A DNA stretch of 40,749 nucleotides from an uncultured Chloroflexales bacterium. GTDB lineage: Bacteria; Chloroflexota; Chloroflexia; Chloroflexales; Chloroflexaceae. Shown piece by piece: positions 35,676 through 40,749 of this stretch. Both the position numbers and the translations under genes were made by a program. Every line of letters begins with the position of its first letter. Within the stretch, counting starts at the first letter, position 1. The DNA is taken from positions 1 to 40,749 of the forward strand of contig CALCJV010000051.1 of NCBI GenBank assembly GCA_937967405.1, given 5' to 3'. The notes under the pieces were generated by a model. That model was not told the origin of the DNA and made no database searches. It saw only the letters and a list, made by a program, of their open reading frames with translations.

Positions 35676-37618
35676 TCAAGGAGTCCTTTCAACGCTTCGG
35701 CGGCTTTGCGAGTCATGCCCGGCACAGCGGCTAGATCATCTACACTGGCGGCCCGGATCGCCTTGAGCGAGCCAAAGGCCTTGAGCAGGGCCCGCTTGCG
35801 GCGCGGACCGATGCCGGGCACATCATCGAGGTTGGAGCGGTAGGTGGCTTTGTCGCGTAGCTTGCGGTGATAGGTGATCGCAAAACGGTGCGCTTCTTCG
35901 TCCACACGTTGCACCAGATGCAGGGCGGGGCTACCCCGCTCAAGCACAAGTGGGTGCGGCTGATCGGGCAGCACCAGATCAAAGCGATCCCGATCCACGC
36001 CTTTGGCAATCCCAACCGTCGGGATGTGGTCAAAGCCTAATGCGCTCATGGCAGCCCGCGCTGCATTGAGCTGGCCCCGCCCGCCGTCAATCATAACCAG
36101 ATCAGGCAACTGGGCCCACGCCTCGTTGGGCTGGGCTTGCGTTGTGGGAGCAGGTGGGTCGGCATTTGGGGGGGCGAGCTGAGCGGCATCGTGAGCCGTT
36201 GCGGCCCGTTGGAAGCGGCGGTGGATAACCTCTTGGATCGAGGCCACATCGTTCGCGCCTGCCACCGTCTTGATCTTGAACCGGCGATAGAACTTTGCGG
36301 CTGGTTCGCCGTGCAGGAACACGACCATACTGGCAACTGACTGTGCGCCCTGTGTATTCGAGATATCGTAGCATTCGATGCGTTGAGGCATGTCCGGCAG
36401 CCCCAGCAGATCGCGCAATTCGCTCAGGCTGGCAACAGCGCGTTGCTCACGGTTGAGCCACTGCGTCCGCATCTCATCGAGCTTGATCTGGGCATTGCTG
36501 GCCGCTAGCTCGATCAGGCGGCGTTTCTCGCCGCGGCGTGGGACTTCAATCTCGACTTTGTGGCCGCCCTTCTGCGAAAGCCAGCGTTCAATAATCATTG
36601 GCTCTTCGACATACTCGGCGAGCAGCAGATTGGGCGGCACATCCGGCGCACGGTCGTAGAATTGGGTCAGGAACGATTCAAGGATCGCCGCATCGGTCTG
36701 ATCTTCGCCGCCCTGCAAGGTAAACGGCTCCGCGCCGATCAGCTTGCCGCCACGGATAAAGAGCACCTGCACCACTGTGCTGTCGGCTTCGCGGGCCAGC
36801 GCAATCACATCCTGATCGGTCTCGACGGTCCGCAGCACCTGCTGGCGTTCCAGCACCTGCTCAATCGCCTTGAGCCGATCCCGCAGGTAGGCCGCCCGTT
36901 CAAAGTTCAGCTGCTCGGCGGCGGCTTCCATCTGCTGCCGCAGATCGCGCACGATCTGGTCGCTCTTGCCCTCCAGAAAGCGACACACCGACTCAATGGC
37001 CTGCCGGTACTCCGCTTGGCTGACGAGGGCGGGCACACACGGCGCAAGGCAGCGTTTGATGTCGTGGTACATACACGGCTTGCCCATGCGTTGGTAGCGT
37101 TGGAACTTGTGGTCGCTACAGGCGAAGGCGGGGCGAAAGGCAAACAGGCGGTTGAGCAGGTCTAAGGTTTGGCGCACCGAGCCGGCATTGGCATAGGGCC
37201 CGTAGTATTTCGCGCCATCGTTTTGCACATTGCGGGTGGAGAAGACCCGCGGCCAGTCTTGATTGAGCGTGACTTTGATGTAGGGGTAGCTCTTGTCATC
37301 CTTAAGCAGCACATTGTAGCGCGGGCGGTGCTGCTTGATCAGGTTCATCTCTAGCAGCAGGGCTTCAAGTTCGCTCTGGGTGACAATGATCTCGAAGTCG
37401 GCAATCTGGCTGACCATGCGCCGGATGCGCCCATTCAAGCCTTGTGGTGCGCCGAAATAGGAGCGCATCCGGTCACGCAGATTTTTGCTTTTGCCAACGT
37501 ACAGCAAGGTGCCGTGGGCATCTTTCCACTGGTAGATGCCGGGGGCTTGGGGCACCCGCTTGAGGCGTTCCTCAAAGCTGGCGGGATCGGCGATGGCAGT
37601 GTGGCTGAGATCGGGCAT
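35672..37618 (-). CDS. uvrC: UvrABC excinuclease subunit C
   Basis: 648 aa. It makes both incisions in nucleotide excision repair with UvrB-DNA. The GIY-YIG nuclease domain (about 25-105) has APGIYQWKDAHGTLLYVGKS. The UVR domain near 213-250 (LNFERAAYLRDRLKAIE) contacts UvrB. The RNase H-like endonuclease (about 390-565) shows IECYDISNTQGAQSVASMV and LPDLVMIDGGRGQLNAA, with a Pro/Ala/Gln-rich insert between. Tandem helix-hairpin-helix motifs close the protein (DDVPGIGPRRKRALLKAFGS, VPGMTRKAAEALK). Its start has GAGGATAAA about 11 nt upstream, weakly placed. psuG follows with a 4-nt overlap. Confidence 0.96.
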   Translation of the reverse strand: MPDLSHTAIADPASFEERLKRVPQAPGIYQWKDAHGTLLYVGKSKNLRDRMRSYFGAPQGLNGRIRRMVSQIADFEIIVTQSELEALLLEMNLIKQHRPRYNVLLKDDKSYPYIKVTLNQDWPRVFSTRNVQNDGAKYYGPYANAGSVRQTLDLLNRLFAFRPAFACSDHKFQRYQRMGKPCMYHDIKRCLAPCVPALVSQAEYRQAIESVCRFLEGKSDQIVRDLRQQMEAAAEQLNFERAAYLRDRLKAIEQVLERQQVLRTVETDQDVIALAREADSTVVQVLFIRGGKLIGAEPFTLQGGEDQTDAAILESFLTQFYDRAPDVPPNLLLAEYVEEPMIIERWLSQKGGHKVEIEVPRRGEKRRLIELAASNAQIKLDEMRTQWLNREQRAVASLSELRDLLGLPDMPQRIECYDISNTQGAQSVASMVVFLHGEPAAKFYRRFKIKTVAGANDVASIQEVIHRRFQRAATAHDAAQLAPPNADPPAPTTQAQPNEAWAQLPDLVMIDGGRGQLNAARAAMSALGFDHIPTVGIAKGVDRDRFDLVLPDQPHPLVLERGSPALHLVQRVDEEAHRFAITYHRKLRDKATYRSNLDDVPGIGPRRKRALLKAFGSLKAIRAASVDDLAAVPGMTRKAAEALKGLLE

Positions 37619-37739
37619 AGCGAATCGCTATTTTATCCTCAACAATCTAGCTAGGCATCAGGTAAGCATCCTGTCGTCTATGGTATTGTAGCACAAGCAC
37701 TGCGCCCATACTGCTGTCATCTGGTATGCGGTTCTGATC

Positions 37740-38996
37740 CTATGCGCCGGACGGCGATGGGCCAAGCCTTGCCGCTTGCGACCCCACTAGCTCCCCCCCG
37801 CGTCTGCTCGTCAAGGCAACGGCGATCCCAGCTTGTAGGCTACCGCAGGTCTGGATGCTGCTCAGGTCTACCCCTAGATGCACGAAGGTCTGGGCAATCT
37901 GCGGCTGAATGCCGGTGATCATCACCTGTGCCCCTAGCAAACGCACCGCCTGCGCTGCTCGGATGAAGGCCTGCGCTACTTGGGTGTCTACCACCGGCAC
38001 GCCGGTAATATCTAGAATGACCAGCTCTGCTCGATGGCGGGCAACTCCTTCAAGCAGGGTTTCCATCATCTGCTGGGCACGCATACTGTCAATTGTGCCA
38101 ATCAACGGCATGATCAGAACGCTATCCGAGATCGGGATGAGCGGCGATGAAAGCTCACGCAAGGCTTCGCGCTGGGCTGCGATAATCTGCTGTTGCAGGG
38201 CTTCGCGCTCGGCTTCGGCCCGCTTGCGCTCACGGATGTCGCGGATCACCACGGCAATATATTCGCGGTCATTGAAGGCAAGGTAACTGTTGGTTGCCTC
38301 CACAGGAATCGCGCTGCCATCACGGTGGCGATGGGTTCGCTCCACGCGGAGCGAGCCTTCGTGTTTTAGCCGTTCGGCAAACGCTCCGAGCATCTCAAGG
38401 CTGAAGTCGGGGTCAATATCCTGTACCGTGAGCTGCTCAAGGGCTTCGGGCGGGTAACCATACAGCGCAAACGCTGCTTTGTTGAAGTAGAGCACCTTGC
38501 CCCTGAGATCATACCAGCCAATCGCATCGGCGGCCTGCTCGACGGTGAAGCGGTGGAGTTGGAGTTGCTCGGCTTGCTCCTTCTCCGCCGAAATATCGCG
38601 CATAAAGCCAATCGCCACTTTCGGCGTACCATCAGGGTGATACACCGTATTCGCAATCAAGTATGCAAAAAACGCACTACCATCCTTGCGGCGATAGCGT
38701 ATTTCACCCTGCCAAATGCCCTGCTCAACACAGATGCTCAGAGCTTCTGCAACAAACTGAGGGTCTTCAGCAAACACGTGCGGTAGGGGCATCCCGATTA
38801 GCTCCTCGCGGGTATAGCCGAGCATCCGGCATTGGGCGGGGTTGATATAGCTGAGCAAGCCGGTGCTCAACTCGGCTTCGGCAATCCCTATTGGGGTATG
38901 ATCGAGTATATCGCAGTAGCGTTGACGCTCAGCTTCGTAGTGGTGGGAATATGCTTCGTGGTGGTGGGAATGTTCAAAGGTGGCAGTATTCATCAT
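37740..38996 (-). CDS. PAS-PAS-STAS sensor protein (RsbR-like)
   Basis: 418 aa from ATG 38996 (or 38993); AGGAG lies 5 nt upstream, directly next to an IS end. Two PAS domains (about 30-140 and 150-265) have typical S-box pieces: LSYINPAQCRMLGYTREELIG, VLYFNKAAFALYGYPPEALE and EYIAVVIRDIRERKRAE. A short coiled coil follows. The STAS domain (about 290-395) has AELVILDITGVPVVDTQVA, the RsbR-type phospho-acceptor segment. There is no kinase or DNA-binding domain, so it should act through partner-switching kinases (RsbT-like), not present here. The N-terminus is His-rich because of a 21-bp duplication. Its natural promoter appears separated from it by the IS element. Confidence 0.9.
   Translation of the reverse strand: MMNTATFEHSHHHEAYSHHYEAERQRYCDILDHTPIGIAEAELSTGLLSYINPAQCRMLGYTREELIGMPLPHVFAEDPQFVAEALSICVEQGIWQGEIRYRRKDGSAFFAYLIANTVYHPDGTPKVAIGFMRDISAEKEQAEQLQLHRFTVEQAADAIGWYDLRGKVLYFNKAAFALYGYPPEALEQLTVQDIDPDFSLEMLGAFAERLKHEGSLRVERTHRHRDGSAIPVEATNSYLAFNDREYIAVVIRDIRERKRAEAEREALQQQIIAAQREALRELSSPLIPISDSVLIMPLIGTIDSMRAQQMMETLLEGVARHRAELVILDITGVPVVDTQVAQAFIRAAQAVRLLGAQVMITGIQPQIAQTFVHLGVDLSSIQTCGSLQAGIAVALTSRRGGELVGSQAARLGPSPSGA
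38932..38971 (-). repeat. 21-bp tandem duplication in the PAS-STAS gene
   Basis: Bases 38932-38950 recur at 38953-38971 with one mismatch. The period is 21 bp, so the frame is kept, and it yields the His-rich SHHHEAYSHHYEA segment. Confidence 0.85.
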
Positions 38997-39013
38997 TGCG
39001 GCTCCTGTAATTA

Positions 39014-39820
39014 GGTTGTGTTGACATTTCATCGTAACCAAATCAAAGTAGCAACAAAGTGCAAAAAACCAAGATAGGAACGATCACGTTTTTCAAAACG
39101 AGAAAAGATACGGCGAAAATGCTTGATTTTGTTGATAAAACACTCCACCAGATGACGTTCGCGGGAGATCCATCGGTCATATTCCCGCAGAACTTTAGCG
39201 CGTTGATGGGGTGGCATAACGGTTTCAATGCCGCGATCAAGGAGGTAGGTGATAACATGCTCGGCAGCGTAGCCCCGATCTGCAAGCAATCGCTCAACAT
39301 CAAATCCTGCCAACAAGGCTTGGGCTTGCGTAACGTCATGACGATGGTCCCCCGTCAAAATACATCGCAAGGGATTGCCCAAGCCATCCACGGTGATATG
39401 GATTTTGCAGCTAAAGCCGCCCCGACTACGTCCCAGAGCCTGATCACCGTTTTTTTCAGCACCTGTCGCACACGGATGCGCACGGACGACAGCACGGTCA
39501 ATCATGCCATGTTCCATGTCTGGGTCATCAGCAAAATGAGCCAGCATTCGCTCCCACACACCCTGTTCACACCAGCGAACGAAGCGTTTGGAGATCGTGT
39601 TCCCCTTGCCATAGCGTGCGGGAAGCAACCGCCATTGCGCACCACTGCGCACTATCCATAGGACCGCCTCAACAAAGAAGCGGCAGGCGGCTTCATCCTT
39701 TCCAACATACGCATTCGGGTCTTCTCGCCAGAAATCTCAGATTTTTGTCCATTGGTCATCAGTTAAGGTTACGTTACTCATGACCCTATTTTACTCACTT
39801 TTTCAAATGTCAACACAACC
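39014..39820 (-). mobile_element. IS5-family insertion sequence, 807 bp
   Basis: Perfect 16-bp terminal inverted repeats: GGTTGTGTTGACATTT at 39014-39029 and its complement at 39805-39820. A TA lies directly outside both ends (39012-39013, 39821-39822); the wider contexts TTAG and CTAG also fit the YTAR targets of the IS427 group. One transposase frame on the minus strand fills the element and is broken by an early stop. The element lies 10-15 bp upstream of the PAS-STAS Shine-Dalgarno and reads toward that gene. Confidence 0.92.
39029..39782 (-). pseudogene. IS5-family (IS427-like) DDE transposase, early stop
   Basis: A transposase frame from ATG 39782 to TGA 39029-39031, 250 codons, in which codon 15 (39738-39740) is TGA, right after MSNVTLTDDQWTKI. 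The rest is in the same frame (DFWREDPNAYVGKDEAA..., then VRSGAQWRLLPA). DDE residues remain: Asp in GMIDRAVVRAH, Asp in LLADRGYAAEH and Glu in RHLVECFINKIKHFRR. A GTG at about 39652 could restart a 207-aa product lacking the DNA-binding start. Unless the TGA is suppressed, full-length transposase is not made. The stop may be recent, because the downstream frame is intact. The C-terminal stop lies in the inverted repeat. Confidence 0.85.
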
Positions 39821-39892
39821 TAGTTAATGCTTCAGTCCTCCAATCCGCTACACCTACAAGTGTCTTTCACCAACCCATACTTTGCGATGCTC

Positions 39893-39901
39893 AGTATAAC
39901 A
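39893..39901 (-). promoter_or_regulatory. likely original promoter of the PAS-STAS gene
   Basis: On the minus strand TGTTATACT is an extended -10 (TATACT at 39893-39898). It points at the PAS-STAS gene, but the IS element now lies in between. Without the IS the leader would be about 80 nt. Confidence 0.45.
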
Positions 39902-40033
39902 GGGAATGTGCGAAAGGAACGCAGGCGTTGCGAGCCTGCACGCGCATGCTGACCATCGCCACCCACCGCCGTCTACCCGTGCCGCGCCTCCGCTAGATGG
40001 CACTCCATCGTATAGCCAAACGGGCTAGGTTTC

Positions 40034-40042
40034 TGCTATTAT
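40034..40042 (+). promoter_or_regulatory. extended -10 promoter for the V4R gene
   Basis: TGCTATTAT (TG, one base, TATTAT) lies 91 bp before the ATG at 40133. The -35 position is occupied by part of an inverted repeat, so regulation there is possible. Confidence 0.45.
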
Positions 40043-40132
40043 TAAGGGTGTGCTGGTGCGATCAGTATCAGCTGATCCATACAGTGCAAGAACAAGCCTT
40101 GAGTAAAGTACAAACATACAAGGAGATATGCT

Positions 40133-40693
40133 ATGAAAGCAAGCGAGCTAAATTTACGAGAAGCGTTGCACTTTGAACCAGAGCACGGGCGGATAACGTT
40201 TGGCAGCCATCGCATGGTTTTAGTGGAGACTGAGCTGATGGGCAGTATCGTGGATGCCATGATCGAGGTGGGCGATACGATCATGGCCAAAGCGTTGCTC
40301 TACCGGTGTGGGGATACAGCCGGGCATCGCCTTGCGCGAGTCTTTCGAGATGAGTTTCAGCCCGAAAATCAACAGGAATGGCTAGCCCTAGGCCCAACGA
40401 TGCATTCGTGGGAGGGGGTTGGCAAACCTTCGTTAACGACTTTTGAGCATGATCCGACGCAAGCGCATTTCCTGCTCGAAGTTCAGTTTGCCAACAGCTA
40501 CCTTGCCGAGCAGTACATTGCCTCGCAAGGAGTAGCAACAGAGCCAGTTTGTTGGCTGTTATCAGGCTACATTGGAGGCTATTGTGCGGAAGTTTTTGGG
40601 CTAGACCTCGTCTGCCGTGAACTGAGCTGCAAGGCTCAGGGCGAACCGTATTGTACATTTGTGGTTAAGCCGCGCACAGCATGGCTGACGTAG
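40133..40693 (+). CDS. V4R-domain (4-vinyl reductase-like) protein
   Basis: 186 aa, complete, with AGGAGA 6-7 nt before the ATG. Nearly the whole protein matches the V4R fold: GSHRMVLVETELMGSIVDAM, an AKALLYRCGDTAGHRLA helix, then the hallmark end WLLSGYIGGYCAEVFGLDLVCRELSCKAQGEPYCTF (in parts: LSGYIGGYC and GEPYCTF). V4R domains occur in bacteriochlorophyll-related BchJ, in XylR-type sensor domains and in archaeal regulators; they bind small hydrophobic molecules and often Zn through the Cys residues. No DNA-binding or kinase domain is attached. It stands near the PAS-STAS sensor, transcribed divergently, so a stand-alone sensor is possible. A role in bacteriochlorophyll synthesis cannot be claimed. 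Confidence 0.85.
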   Translation: MKASELNLREALHFEPEHGRITFGSHRMVLVETELMGSIVDAMIEVGDTIMAKALLYRCGDTAGHRLARVFRDEFQPENQQEWLALGPTMHSWEGVGKPSLTTFEHDPTQAHFLLEVQFANSYLAEQYIASQGVATEPVCWLLSGYIGGYCAEVFGLDLVCRELSCKAQGEPYCTFVVKPRTAWLT

Positions 40694-40749
40694 ACCGAGC
40701 CGGTGGCGGCAGGGCTAGCTAGGGGTAGCGGATGGGCGGTGGGAATAGG

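Larger units (their letters stand above)
39823..40132. other. 310-bp gene-free divergent promoter region
   Basis: Between the IS right end and the V4R gene. It carries the minus-strand extended -10 (39893-39901) and a plus-strand one (40034-40042). A short TAGCC/GGCTA inverted repeat (about 40012-40026) overlaps the plus-strand promoter's -35 position and might be an operator. No gene is seen. Confidence 0.45.

Noticed and set aside
39059-39661. 200-codon plus-strand frame across the IS element
   Set aside because: Antisense to the transposase with its DDE residues; IS5-family elements code on one strand here.

Overview
The window is a chromosomal stretch, about 60% GC by eye, from a bacterium that most likely belongs to the Chloroflexota (class Chloroflexia, perhaps a Chloroflexus/Oscillochloris relative). 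This is inferred from protein style and gene content: an atpBEFHAGDC operon running into mreB, an SbtA-type bicarbonate transporter, a methylmalonyl-CoA epimerase, PT-rich LysM proteins, RsbR-like PAS-STAS and Roadblock signalling proteins, and multi-META lipoproteins. No rRNA, tRNA or CRISPR array was found, so the placement rests on proteins alone.

Left part, plus strand (1-19265). A lipoprotein with a DUF4377-like N-terminus and five META domains comes first. It is followed by a gene-free stretch holding a strongly structured palindromic block (about 2526-2650). Next are an unusual helical-repeat/GAF protein with an almost identical 190-bp internal duplication, a small Ig-like lipoprotein, and two ABC half-transporters whose motifs fit a heterodimer with one consensus and one degenerate ATP site. 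Then come GlgX (glycogen debranching), a CvpA-family protein with MutS2, two LysM proteins (one a NodB deacetylase), a carboxylesterase, a DegT-family aminotransferase and methylmalonyl-CoA epimerase.

Middle part, minus strand (19354-30632). Reading right to left: an uncharacterised barrel-like protein, a pseudo-receiver/Roadblock protein, and the complete F1Fo ATP synthase operon (atpB, E, F, H, A, G, D, C), followed in the same direction by mreB and a SAM methyltransferase, ending at a long-stem terminator. Two consensus-like promoters precede atpB, whose best start is an internal GTG with a perfect Shine-Dalgarno.

Right part (30831-40693). SbtA and an XdhC-family maturation protein lie on the plus strand. 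A primary-type sigma-70 factor, PsuG/UvrC (4-nt overlap) and a PAS-PAS-STAS sensor lie on the minus strand. An 807-bp IS5-family element with perfect 16-bp ends sits between the PAS-STAS gene and its apparent promoter; its transposase carries an early in-frame TGA. A V4R-domain protein closes the window.

Regulatory signals are readable: several promoters have extended -10 boxes (TGnTATAAT type), the sigma gene has a near-consensus promoter, and three convergent or gene-end terminators share the arms AGCCGTG/CACGGCT. I did not find an unmistakable new multi-gene system. The best leads are the structured block, the repeat/GAF protein, the mreB/methyltransferase tail of the atp operon, the pseudo-receiver/Roadblock protein and the IS-interrupted leader.
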